From Lichina pygmaea (Eukaryota > Ascomycota > Lichinomycetes > Lichinales > Lichinaceae), in NCBI GenBank assembly GCA_963422465.1, contig OY730171.1, positions 682,001 to 746,000 on the forward strand: 64,000 nt of DNA, given 5' to 3'. This document shows positions 48,715 to 60,080 of the stretch, one piece after another. The first letter of the stretch is position 1; every line of letters starts with the position of its first letter. The notes beneath the pieces are model-generated. The model was not told the origin of the DNA and ran no database searches. It saw only the letters and a list, made by a program, of their open reading frames with translations. The position numbers were made by a program, and so were the translations under genes.

Positions 48715-49600
48715 GATGTCCGACGGAGATTGCGATCAAAAGATTGGGTGATGTTTTTGTCGAACGTCCCATCAACACAGTCCAAGGGGTCTCAACAGCT
48801 AACCAAATCAGATGCCCAACAAAAATTCGGCACTGTTGATAAAAATTTGTCGGACATCGCTTTGGCGAAGGGACCAAAATTTGGGAGCGACATCTGACAA
48901 ATATTGGCAGAGATGGTCACAGTTGGTCGGACATCGTGCTGGCGAGGGCCATGATTCTCAGGCGATGCCTGACAAACATTGGTGGAGATGGTCACAGTCT
49001 GTCGGACATCTTTTGTTGGCAACCGGTCACCCCAGATGACTGACAAACATTGCAGACAGTCAAGATCTGTTGGACATCTTGTTGGCGAGAGGTCACAGAT
49101 ACAACAGATGTCCAACAAACATTGGCAGGGATGATCAAGATTTGTTGGACTTCTCTATTGACTAGGGGTCTACTGAAGTGCAGAGATGTTCAACAACATT
49201 GGCAGAGACAGTCATAGTTTGTCGGACATCTTATTGCCAAGGGTCTAGAATCTGGAAGCGATGTCCAACGCATTTGCAGAGATGGTCAAAACTTGTCAGA
49301 CATATCTCATTGGTGAGGGTCAGAAATTTCTAAGTCCTCGTCACGATGTCCAACAGACATTGGTGGGCGACAAAAAGTTATTGAATGTCTCACTGCCAGT
49401 GATGAAAGTTAGTTGAACATCTTATTGGCTAGGGATCAAAAACTTTGGAAGTCTCCAAGGCGATGTCTAACAAACATTCAAATTTCGTCAGACATCTCAA
49501 TGGCGAGGGGACCAAAATATTAAGCTCAGTCTGACGGAGAGGTGATCAAAATTCTTCGGGCATTTCTCATTCGCTAAAATTGACTTCACTCGATCGGAAT
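48715..49600. repeat. degenerate tandem repeat of about 74-bp period
   Basis: The core word GTCGGACATC (or a close variant) recurs at about 48849, 48926, 49000, 49070, 49143, 49220, 49294, 49379, 49411, 49486 and 49555. Spacing is mostly 69-85 bp. Each unit also carries ACAAACATTGGCAGAGATGG and GGCGAGGG(G)ACCAAAATTT-like words. About eleven units are visible and diverged. It fills the space between the alcohol dehydrogenase and the coiled-coil gene. No protein reading is consistent across units. Confidence 0.85.
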
Positions 49601-49729
49601 TGACCGTTGGAACTAAGCCTACTGTTTACATACTTCCCAAACGGGCTATTCCACACCCCAACATTGTCGTCGATGCGACCCACGCGACTCGAGGCCGCAG
49701 GTGCAACGTCACAAACAACCGAGGGCACG

Positions 49730-51703
49730 ATGGACCCAAAAAACATTCAAAAAGCGTCGCATTATATCAATGACCTTCTCCTCTCGCGAGGGCTGCTTCG
49801 CAATGGCACCGCCATCGATTTCGTCTTGTCGTCGACGGACCAGGCGTCCTCGGCCGACGCGTCGGCAAAGATCATCAACCTGGTTCACGACATGGTCTTG
49901 CAGAGAGATGTATCTGATACCGTGCATCCATCTTTTACGTTTTCAAAGACTGTCTGACTGATGCGCTGGCATTACGAGTAGCGAGAAGCTGAATCACGCG
50001 AACGATTAGTCGCTACCTTTCAAGAGCTACAAGCTGCGGCCAAGATGAAGGACGCCGAGATGGTAGGCCTCCTCGCGGAGTACAGCCCTGAGATTATCAA
50101 TGCTGACACTCAAGGTACGTCTTCTAGGAAAGGGTACATTCACGGCACGCAGATGTGCAGCGCCAGGTTGCCCTAGCGCAGGGCCAGGAAGAGACCCTCA
50201 AGGCAAGCGCTCGGGCAGCAGAGGGTGCAGCACGTGGTATGCGTGAAGAGATGCAGCGACTTCGCAGTACGCTGCAGCAAGTACGCACCAACTGCACGAT
50301 CGATCTGCGACAGCGCGACATGGAGATCAAGCGGCTCAAGTCACACCTCGACGCGAAACAGCGAGGATCGCGGCCGCCGGCGGTGGCGACATCAAGGCCC
50401 GGTGCTGAGCTCTCCGCAGAAGCCAAGTTCAATGATTCTGCGCTCTCGGCTACCAGTGACTCTCACAAGAAAGAAGCCTGCGTACCTTTGGATAGCCCGG
50501 ACTATCACCTGAACCAAGAATCGCCCGATTTCTTGGCCCAGCTGTGTCAGAGCCTCAGCGATGACAACGAATCTCTCGTCGCCTTGATTCGGTCTAGCCT
50601 CGTGAGATTGCGAGCGCTGCGGGGTGCACAAGTCACCGAGCCGGACGCACGTCATCACCAAGAGGACCGCAAAGACACAGGAGCAACGACGGAGTCCCCC
50701 GATATGCCGGCCTCGTACGGCGCTTTATGCTCAGAACTGAAGGAGGCGTTGGATCAGATTCAGACGATACTGACAAACCCTTCGTTCGTGCCCCTGGAAG
50801 AAGTCGAGATCCGAGAGGAGGAGATCGCGCGACTACGCCAAGGGTGGGGAAAAATGGAGGTTCGGTGGAAAGAGGCAATGGCCATCATGGACAGTTGGCG
50901 GCGCAGGATCGCCGACGACGGGACGCTCGTGGATGATGGAGACGCCATAAGCCCCGCCAGACCGTCGATCTCAGAAGCCGAACAGCCAGCGATGGAGGAA
51001 GATGCTGCGAATGTAGCGTCATTAGCCGAAGGCGCCGATGCGCTTGCTGGGGCTGAAGACGCGCATTTCGCCAAGCCAGATCCGATTCACTGCGAGACAG
51101 CAGAAGATGGCGTCGCCGGCAGCCACCGCTATCAGGAAAACAAACCCCTTCAAGAGCTCCGCGCAAACATCGATGCGTTGATCGTGGGCAAATCTACCCA
51201 GGAGGAAGCGGAGCAGAAATTGAAACAAGACAAATCGTTACAAGCTTCGCCCAACAAGAGATTAAGACGGCCTAGCACGGCGGTCTCGCCGGTCAAAAGA
51301 CCCACCTTGACAGCTCCCCCTATCAAGTCCACCCAGGTACGCCCCTTCCTTTTGCTGCGCTCCTTAACAGTATTTAATCCCTCGCTAATTGTCCCACGTC
51401 CTGCAGAGATCCAGCCGCAAGAGAGAGGCTTCCACTGAGCTCCCGCAGCCGAAGCCTAAGGTCACCAGAGCCACCATCGACCAGAAACTGCGAGAGGCGC
51501 GAGTGGAAGCGCAAGAAGCGAAGAGGAAACAGCAACAGCAATTACAGCAGCAGAGGCCGAAAGCAGCGGGCAGAAACGGTCCGCTGTCAAGAAGAGGACC
51601 AGCGGAAAAGGCTACGACCAACGGGAGAATCACGAGCAAGCCCAAGAAGAAACGGAGTACGCTGAGCCCGGAAGAGTTGGAGCGTCTTTTGGGTGCTGCA
51701 TGA
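49730..51703 (+). CDS. ADIP-like (afadin/alpha-actinin-binding) coiled-coil protein
   Basis: Four exons (49730-49909, 49982-50114, 50153-51336, 51407-51703) give 597 residues. The N terminus MDPKNIQKASHYINDLLLSR and KIINLVHDMVLQRDREAESRERL match the ADIP/SSX2IP family as I recall it. Members act at centrosomes, cell junctions or, in fungi, possibly spindle pole or septal structures. A long coiled coil follows (REEMQRLRSTLQQVRTN, RQRDMEIKRLKSHLDAK). The middle is acidic and the C terminus is basic with Gln runs and KPKKKR, a possible nuclear signal. An upstream in-frame ATG at 49673 would add 19 residues; I chose 49730 because conserved sequence begins there. The fungal role is uncertain. Confidence 0.78.
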
Positions 51704-52161
51704 TGTGTGAGAGTACTGCGATCTTGCCTGTTGGAGAGCACAAGGCGTTTCTGGTTTACTGCAACACGGATTACTCATTGCCATCATACTGGGTTTATGA
51801 GGCCTGGACGTACTGTACAGTACTACGCGTAGTTGTTCACTTGGTTTGCTTCGCAAACAGTTGCTCTATTACGAAGATCGGCTTCCACGAACGACGTATG
51901 TGTCATAAGTAAAAAGGCTACTTCTCCAGTATTTGGTAGGTAAATCTTGCCATGACTTTGAACTCCAAGAAATTGTAGCTGATCTAAGCATTATTTGTCG
52001 TCTAACCACTAAGTTTTACCGTGGCTACGTATTTACACCTCGGCAGTCGCGTCAACCTCACAACCAAGCAAAGACGAAGCTTGGATTTTAGTTCAGATTT
52101 GTCGTGGTAGCTCAACGACATCGACGGTTTTAGCCACTCTAGGCCTTACCTACAGCTCACT
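51704..52161. other. intergenic region before NUP85
   Basis: AT-richer DNA between two genes on the same strand, presumably 3' UTR and promoter. Nothing else was seen. Confidence 0.5.
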
Positions 52162-55100
52162 ATGCCGACCTTCGCAGCGGATTTCTCGTCCTCCAGTCTC
52201 CCGTCGACACCAGATGCTGGACAGAAGTCGCGGCGAGGCATAACCGGCGTCAGTCCAGGGTCCCAACCGTCTACAACACCCGCCGGCCCACCGCCGTCGG
52301 GTCCCTTCTTAGGATCGCTCACGCCTGCTGGCCCTCCGCCGGTGACGCCTTTTAGCAGCTCTATATTCACCTCGGGCGATGCAGCGCCAAAAAGCCTGCT
52401 CACATCGCCGGCGAACATTGCCAAGCAACCCACCAAACCATACTGGCTCGGAAGGACAAAGAATGGAACCCCAGCAAGACCGCTGAGAGCCCGTCTGTCC
52501 AGGACACCCGATTCAGAGATTGGAAGCGATGGAGACGACGAGGATGAAGAAGATGAGGACTCTGAGCAGCCAGCTGCAGCGGACTTGCAGTCGCCGCCGA
52601 GCTTGGGAGCGAGCAATATACTGGATTATGATTACCCCTATCGGCGCCAGACTGAACAGCTCTCCGCGACGGCATTCTTACAGTCACTTTCTGAGTCGCG
52701 AGGTGTCAAGAGACCACGCCCGGGCGGGGACATGGGGCAGCATCTGCAGGCGCTGCCCTCTATCGACCGGGATCCGTCTCCAGTCACTCTCATTGCTCGA
52801 GATAAGGCCAATAGAATGGGACCGGGCTCGCTGCTGGAAGAAGACGACATGATTCTCGGGACAGAAGACATAATAGAGCGGCTTGAGTCACACGAGCTGG
52901 GTTCGTCTGAGAGAGGAGCTGTCTCAAACGATCCGGCAGCTTCGGCATCCCGAGAGGTGCTGCAGCATTGGCAGGCATACTATGATCACGGCCGCCGGAA
53001 AGATCAGAGCGCCGGAATTGGACCCGACGAGGGGTCTTCACCCGTCACCAAAGCCATCTTCATAGCCGACTTCCTCTTATGCATCCATCATCCTCCACCT
53101 CTCCAGGCATCAAACGCACTTTCTCAGTCCCGCACAGGGCGATCACAGGGATATCTGCGGGCCATGACCTCCGCCATGGCCGGCAGATCGCTACCTCTGC
53201 CGAAAGTACTGCTGGACTGGCTAGACACCCATCACAACCCCTTACCCGGAGGAATCGAGGAGGTGCTCTTGCATAAGCCGAATCCATCCGATCATGCCTA
53301 CTTCTGGGAAGTAACTCTTTGTGCTGTTCTACGTGGGAAGCTCGAGGATGCAGTCCGACTTCTGAGAGAGGCCGATTTCAATCTTGAAGGCACTCATGAT
53401 TCCAGACAATCAAAGTTTACGGGACAGCGGCTTACCAACATGCGCGAAGTGGTCAAGAACGTCATTCAGACTCTGGAAGATTGTCCCGCGGTCAGGAAGG
53501 GCAACTGGTCGCTCGTTGACGACGATTGGACCGCCTTCCGTCTGAGGGCGTCTATGGCAAGCAGGAACCTGACACAGTTCGTCGAAGCGACGGATCCGGA
53601 CAAGTACATATCAACTGCGGCGCCATTCTCGGCCGAGCACTTTGGAATCTCAAGGGACCAGAGGTCATCGTACTACTCGAACGCAAGCAAGGAGGTTGGG
53701 AGCAGGATACCTTGGAAGCTCTATCGGCATCTGAAAGGGCTGTACGGAATTCTCGAAGGAAACCCTGCCGAGATCATGTCGTTGGCTCAAGACTGGATAG
53801 AGGCAACGTTCGGACTGACAGTCTGGTGGGATAGTCGGAGCGACAGGCTCCATGACAGCAGTTCCTCTCGGAGAGGCCAGATCGAGCGAGCTCCCAACGC
53901 AAGCCCGCATCACCTGGAGCAGCTAGCATGGTCGTACAGGTACGCGACGAGCGGCGAGACCGAGGGCTCGTTTCAAGTCAACACTATGAACCAGGTTGAG
54001 CTTGGCCTGGTGGCCGTTATCGACGGAGATATCGAGGGCGCCATCGGCACCGTTCGCACGTGGTCGATGGTCGTGGCGTCTGCCCTGATCCGGATCGGAC
54101 GACGCGGGGGTTGGCTTGATCCGTACAGCTCCGAAGAGATCATCAACGAGTTCGATCAGAGCGATCTCATGGTGCTCGACTACGCCCAGGGTGGCCCTCG
54201 ATCGTGGAAAGACGAGGTTCTGTTCAGCTACGCCGACGGCCTCCTCGGTCGAGGTTGCCTCCATCGTAGAAGCGGTTCTTGCGCCGGCACCAGAAACAGA
54301 GGCGAAGTGCAGCCGGTCGAGCGAGAAGGGTGGGAGCTTGCAATGCAGGTCCTCGCGCGTATGACCAACACGCAGCTGGCGACGAAAAAGATCTCGGAGC
54401 TCCTTGACCGGGTTCCGTTGCAGTCCGGGAGACAGGTGGACCGGGTCGTGAATATCTGTCGGGAAATCGGGCTCGACGGTCAGGCCGACAAGGTGGCAGA
54501 GGTACAACCCCCGACTTGAATCCTCGCTCGAGGCGTCTTTCCAGACTGACGATCTCTACAGAAGTACGCCGATCTTCTCGCCGAGGGGTCGTACCGCTAC
54601 GGCGAGACGCTCATCTATTATGCGCGCGCCCATCAACGCAGGAAGCTCAAGAACGTCGTCGACCTGCTCATTTCGTACAGTCTCGCCCAGTCGGCGGCGT
54701 ACCCGGCCGAGCCCGAGCTCGACGAGCAGTTGCGACTCCTAATCACCTCGCCGAAGCAGGCGCTCACCAGGATATCGCAAGGGGACGGTGAAGCTGCCGA
54801 GATGCTGCAGCATCATCTCAGCGGCTATGCCACCCTTCGCACGTTTTACGGCCTTCGAGACGAGCGCGTAACCGGGAAGCCTGGAGAGAACCCAAGGCTC
54901 GGGTTGTCCGCTCGCAAGAAACAAGCGCTTGCTGTTCTCCTCGCGATCATCACCAGTGCCGCAGATAGCATCCACGGTGGACTATACGATCAACGGCGGG
55001 GCTCGGTGATTTCGGTGGACACACTGCTCGTCCTCCTCGGCGAGACCATGGTCTTCATCGAGCGTACGTGCCACAATATTCCCTAACAACCTTTCATCTC

Positions 55101-55692
55101 CGCACCTCTGTCATCCAAACTCACGCGCAAGTCATCTAACGACATCTCGCAAGCAGAGCCCACGCGACTCGTCACCGTTCCGCAGATCTATGACATGCTC
55201 AAAGCGATTGAGGATCTCGAAACCGTGACGACCAAGGTCTTCTCGCGGTGCGAAGAGCTCTTCCGGGCAACGGTCTCATCGGCCCAGGGCACCACGGTCC
55301 CTTCGCCGAAGGCGACTCTCAAGCAGTCGCTGTCATTCATGACATCATCGACCGCGACCGCCTTCTCGATGATTGGCAGCTCGATGCTCATGAGCGCCCA
55401 CGAGAAAGACGATGCGTACAATCGCAACGACGGCGGCGACATGAACAAAAGTAGCCGCAAAGCCGTGCCGGGGGAGAAGAAGACGAAGCCCTTGAAAAGG
55501 GGCAGCCTTCGCGGCGCAGACGGACTGATGGATAACGCTGGGTTCCCGAGGATGAAGGAGAGCCAGCATATCCAACGAGGCTGGGATTGGCGCGCGGGCC
55601 TGTCGGCGAAGGTCGCCGGCACGGACCTCATTCAGATGCTGAGGTTGAGTCTGGGCAGAGAGCTGGCGAGGGCGTGGCTGGACGGGAAGTGA
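52162..55692 (+). CDS. NUP85: nucleoporin Nup85-like
   Basis: Nup85 is an alpha-solenoid scaffold component of the Nup84/Nup107 Y-complex of the nuclear pore. Three exons (52162-54501, 54562-55063, 55157-55692) give 1125 residues. The first ~190 residues are Pro/Ser/Thr-rich and disordered, with an acidic run (DGDDEDEEDEDSE). The helical region follows (LLDWLDTHHNPLPGGIEEVL, YFWEVTLCAVLRGKLEDAVR, IPWKLYRHLKGLYGILEGNP). Splicing joins DKVAE to KYADLLAEGSYRYGETLIYY and then VVDLLISYSLAQSAAYPAEP, the region I recognise best as Nup85. The N-terminal extension is longer than in yeast Nup85 (744 residues) but usual in filamentous fungi as far as I recall. Assignment rests on remembered family sequence; Nic96 is less likely because its N-terminal coiled coil is absent. 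Confidence 0.8.
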
Positions 55693-58600
55693 TCGCGATC
55701 GTGACCGCGACCGCGGCCATTCTTCTTTTCGGTCATGTCAGGGGGAGGATGAGGCTGATGTCTCGTCCAAAAAGCCTGCTCTGGTTTTTTGGCTTTAGAT
55801 ATCCCCACTTCTACTGTTCCGTTCCAAAATGCATTGTCCTATATTCTCTGTACTGTTCTGCACGGACCTCCCTGTACTACTGCAGCTTTCTAACACAGCA
55901 CCGATCAGCCGGTCTTTTCCTCGGCCTTTCGCTTGATCACGCTGCGCGATTGCCGAGAACGAGGCGGGGAAAGGGGACTTACCCCACCCGTCAAGAGTCA
56001 AGCCGGCCTGGATGCTCGTACGTGCAGGGCAGGGATCGAGGCTGCCGCCTCTCGTCCCCCTGATCACCTCCCTTCGACTTCCGAGAACGGGACAAGGGAA
56101 GGGCGTCCTCAACCCATCTCTCACGAGCCAAGCCGGCCCGAACACCCGAACATGCACGACTGGGGTTCAGGCTGCCACTGGATAATTCAGATCCCTTACT
56201 CAGTTGACGCCCGCAGGCAGACGTTCTCTCCCGAGACCGACTAGGGCACAGGGCTCTTCTTCGGAGCAGGATCCGAGCCGTTTGCCAGGATGATTGCTAG
56301 AAGAGAAGCAGCACCCTCTGTTTCTGTCGAGCAGGCGAGTGCAGAGGAAGTGAATGGGGCCCAGGAATGCTCCCGGGGACCGCCTGACCTGGTCTCATGG
56401 TGACACGGGCTTGGATCTTGAGCAGGACGATCTGGACAAGTCAAGCCACAGTCTGAGCGGTAACACCAGAAGGAGAACATGCGTCGCTGAAAGATCCCAA
56501 CATCTACCGGGTGTGAGGATACGGTACTTGGAAGCTCGCATGCATGCTGGGGGTTAGTGGATATCAGCAGGGCTGAGCAAGGAGCGTCCCCGGTGTCTCG
56601 GGTTCCGTACAGACGGTCGAGAGAACACGAGATTGGTCTGCTGGGGACCGGTTCCACTTTGGGAGGGGTGTGGGGGGGGCCGTGCAAGACATTGACATCA
56701 ACTTAATACTGCGTCAACATGAACGACGGCGACGAGGACGAGGACGACAACGACGCAAAAGACACCCCTCAGCCGCGCGGTTCCACGCCTTTCCCGATCT
56801 CTGGTTCTACTCAGACGGCAGCTTTCACAACATCACGATGGAACATTTGCAAGATAGGCCGGATTGGACACGAACCTGAGGAGCCATGGTGCCCCAGCAC
56901 GAGGCTTCCCAGTACGGTACTTCGTACCGTACTAGTACGGCGCCCCTCGGCACGTATTCCTTAGGCCGCCGGCATGTGCCTGGTGTACGTACGTAAGTAC
57001 GTACAGTATAGGTACTGTACAGCCTTCTACATACGTCGCTCTTCCGTCGTTGTGGGTTCGTCGACAACCAACCCACCTCCCGCTCCGGTCGAGCGTGTCA
57101 GACAATCCTCGTTCCTGACAGGTACCGGTGGAACGCGCCGTCAATGCAGATCCAAGGCTGAGACGATCGGCCGGGAAACATCTGGCGGGGCTGCAATTTT
57201 CATGGTCTCGTTGGCCGCCGTCTGGTTGATGGCCTGGCGCGCCCGGTTGGCTTCCACGGCTTCTTCAGCACGCTGGCTCGTTGAGGATCAAATGCTAGTC
57301 AGGGCAGCGGTCGTAATGTTACGTCTTGGCTTCCACTCTGCGCTGCTGACGATGATATCGAGACACCGATGGAGTCATCCTTCCGGACGTTGGGCACTGT
57401 GCACCTGAAGATCACACGCGGAGGAAGATATGTATGCAACGGTCGAGGCAAAGGCTCTTCAAGGATTCGGCCAGCTAGCCACGCGACTTCGTTGCGTGTT
57501 ACACAGCGCTAAGTTGCTTACCGTGGCGATGAACGGAAGTCACCGCTCGGCTTCGATCTGCGTCCGGATGTCGTTGCTTACCATCGTCTCGCAACGAGGA
57601 CGGATACGGCTGGCGGAGAGCCCCTGGGTATCGCGATCGAGCCACTTTCTTTCGCGGAACTCACCATCAAGATATGGAGATGCAACACTTGCGACGAGGC
57701 TGATCGTCGGCCTTACCTCGGCACTACTAGGCCCAAGGTGTGTCGCCGGCACAAGTAGCTCAAGTCACGGGATCTCGACGATTAACAGCTCTGACTTACG
57801 AGTAGACATTGCCGCCAATCGTCATTGGCCTCGTCGTCCTAGACCGGGTTCTATACGGGAAAGGCGCCCCCGTATTTCGGTATCACCATGGACCGTGTGG
57901 TACGGTACGTATGTACTTCCGTACATACGTACTGTTGTCAACTCTGTTTCTCGACAAGCGACGGTCGCCGTTGTACGTAACGTATTGCGGATGCGTTCGG
58001 ACGGACTTGCCGCCTACTCTGGGAAAGAGGATGCCATCATCGCAGGGCTGAACGCGCCGGCAGCTTTCGGTTTTCCTTACGGCGACTGCTCGTCTACCGT
58101 ACCGGTACCTGACATCGCGTCCTCATTCGTCAGCGCGTCAGCGCTGCCCGTCTCCTCCGATGCGCGCTCGGCGCCCGCTGACGGCACATGCCTCTCGACG
58201 CAACCGCAGCCGGAGATCTTCAGACGCGGGACGTTGACGTTGGGTCGGGTCCGTCCCGGGCGGCGGTGCCATTGCGCCAACAGACCAATGACCGGCCCGG
58301 ATAAGCCACCTCGTTTCTCGCCAGCCTTCGATCGGACTTTCCTTCCCCATCTCCCGGTGCCCGGGAACCAAGCGTCGGCCGTTTCACGTTCGGCTACGAG
58401 CACCATCAGACACCTCCGCCGTTCGTGCTGCGAAGCTCGCGAGATGAAGCGCATAAAAATAAAATATGACGTGGGGCAGCCCCCCAAGGCTGACGGTTGT
58501 CCACCAAAAAGAACGTTGGGTGGGCCGCCGAAGGTTCAACCAAGCCAACGCGCGACTCTTTGGCCAGGCCATTCAGTCATACCCAGTCACACTCGACACC

Positions 58601-58603
<3 letters not shown>
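55693..58603. other. gene-free stretch
   Basis: A plus-strand frame of 418 codons (57430-58686) exists. It is Ser/Arg-rich, runs through GTAC clusters and a CA repeat, and is not credible. GTAC-rich clusters lie at 56920-57010 and 57900-57985. Otherwise nothing was identified beyond the direct repeat listed separately. Confidence 0.5.
55951..56180 (+). repeat. diverged direct repeat, unit about 126 bp
   Basis: A block beginning CCGAGAACGAGGCGGGGAAA (55954) reappears as CCGAGAACGGGACAAGGGAA (56080). The shared words AAGCCGGCC and AGGCTGCC follow in the same order. It looks like an old tandem duplication downstream of NUP85. Confidence 0.5.

Positions 58604-58658
<55 letters not shown>
58604..58658. 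repeat. AC/CA dinucleotide microsatellite
   Basis: An uninterrupted AC run of 55 bp, about 27 units. It lies in intergenic DNA. Confidence 0.97.
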
Positions 58659-58660
<2 letters not shown>

Positions 58661-59005
58661 CCCGTTGCGCAGCGGTGACTAAATGATTACTCACAGACAC
58701 GCCACATACTCAGATACCCATGTCACGGTCGAATCGATCGTTCGCTCTCTTACTCTGTGTCTCGCTCTTCGATCTTTCGTTCCTGAACCCATGTTCTGCC
58801 TTATGGACCCTGCGGCCTGCCTTGCTGAACTGGGATATCAATGCGACCCGCAAATAGAGTCGCCGGACACCCTCGTGAGCATCGTTCTTGGTGCCTGGGC
58901 CAGGCCTCCATCGTTGCCTGGTACGCACGAGGAGGACCAGAGCGAAGGAGCCCCGTCGACTCACATGGAGCTCCCAACGGGGCTCCAGGCTACCGTCGGG
59001 AAGAA

Positions 59006-59012
59006 TATAAAG
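59006..59012 (+). promoter_or_regulatory. TATA-like box upstream of the small cysteine-rich gene
   Basis: TATAAAG lies 316 bp before the start at 59322, followed by an A/C-rich leader. This is compatible with a long 5' UTR. It is a motif-level call only. Confidence 0.35.
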
Positions 59013-59321
59013 TCAATTACCTTCCCGCTTCCATGCCTATCCTCTGCCTCATCATCGTCCAACATCTTCAGTCGCAATCATCCAACGTCCGTGTACTGGC
59101 TCACCACACACAAAGCAACAACAAGAGCAACACCAATCATAGCGACAACACCGACAAGACCAACAACAAAACTAGTGCTTTGGCGTACCGCCAAGGGGAA
59201 GACCAAGGCAACAGAACACATCCATCTCTCTGATATCGGCCTAGGCCGTGGAGACCCTCCGGGCACGCGCGAGTCTCTCCCTTCAACGGACAAGAAGGCA
59301 GGAAAGGCATCCGACGGCGCC

Positions 59322-59576
59322 ATGTGCTATCAAATCCTCGAACGCTACTCGGTCTGCCAGTGTGTCTACTACCAGCATAGCGTCGACCCGTGCAAGGCCT
59401 ACGGGCAGCGCGGCCACTTTGTGCAGGAGAAGGTCGTCTTGGTGGGATATGCTTGCAAGCGGCATTCGGTGCGACAGCACGAACCGCCACCGTCGGTGCG
59501 TCGAGGCGGTCACGCCGACTCTGGCTACTCGAGCTCGGCCGGGTACGGTCAATACAGTTCGTCGTACCGGCGCTGA
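59322..59576 (+). CDS. small conserved cysteine-rich fungal protein
   Basis: A single exon encodes 84 residues. The N-terminal ~50 residues have a fixed cysteine pattern: MCYQILERYSVCQCVYYQHS, then CKAYG and ACKRHS. This is the pattern of a short family I recall in filamentous ascomycetes, often starting MCY with CxC and a later C-x2-H. It may bind a metal (inference). The tail is Gly/Ser/Tyr-rich. There is no signal peptide. The frame is open upstream to 58683, but that part looks like leader sequence. Function unknown. Confidence 0.7.
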   Translation: MCYQILERYSVCQCVYYQHSVDPCKAYGQRGHFVQEKVVLVGYACKRHSVRQHEPPPSVRRGGHADSGYSSSAGYGQYSSSYRR

Positions 59577-60058
59577 CGCGCGGTGACTCTCTCCGCGGGT
59601 TTCGCCCATCGCTCAGTCGCGCCGCCACACGCCCTCGACCAGCATCGACGGCCGCATGCGGCCGCCGATCCGAGTTCGAGCGTCGACGATGTCGTCGTCG
59701 TCGTCGTCGTCCAGAGCGAGCGCCTACGTCCGACCCTGCCACAGTTGCTCTTGGATCATCTTGGGTTGTCTCTGCTGGGCCGCCTACCATCATCTCTCAC
59801 GGCGGCGCTACGACCACGACGAAGGTCACGACCACGACAATGGCAACAACAAGAACAATGATGATCACCGCGACGACGATGATGATGTTTGAAACGGGAA
59901 TCGCGACGCCTGATGATGGAAGCATCTTGGGTTTTTAATCTACTGAGGAGGAGAGCTGTTGTTTGAGGTCATGACAATGGCCAAGTCTTGGGTCTTCTTT
60001 CTCGTCCTGCAGCATGCGCTTCTTTTCTGTTCGTTTGCTCGTGTGCTTGACTTGAGCT

Positions 60059-60080
60059 GGGGGGGGGGGGGGGGGGGGGG
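60059..60080. repeat. homopolymer run of 22 G
   Basis: A pure G run in intergenic DNA. Its true length may be inexact because such runs are hard to sequence. Confidence 0.9.

Noticed and set aside
57430-58686. Long plus-strand open frame of 418 codons
   Set aside because: It reads through GTAC clusters and a CA microsatellite, has random Ser/Arg-rich composition and no splice or family support.
59583-59938. Frames after the small cysteine-rich gene, with Ser and Val runs
   Set aside because: They arise from a GTC trinucleotide tract and ATGATG-like repeats, not from conserved coding sequence.
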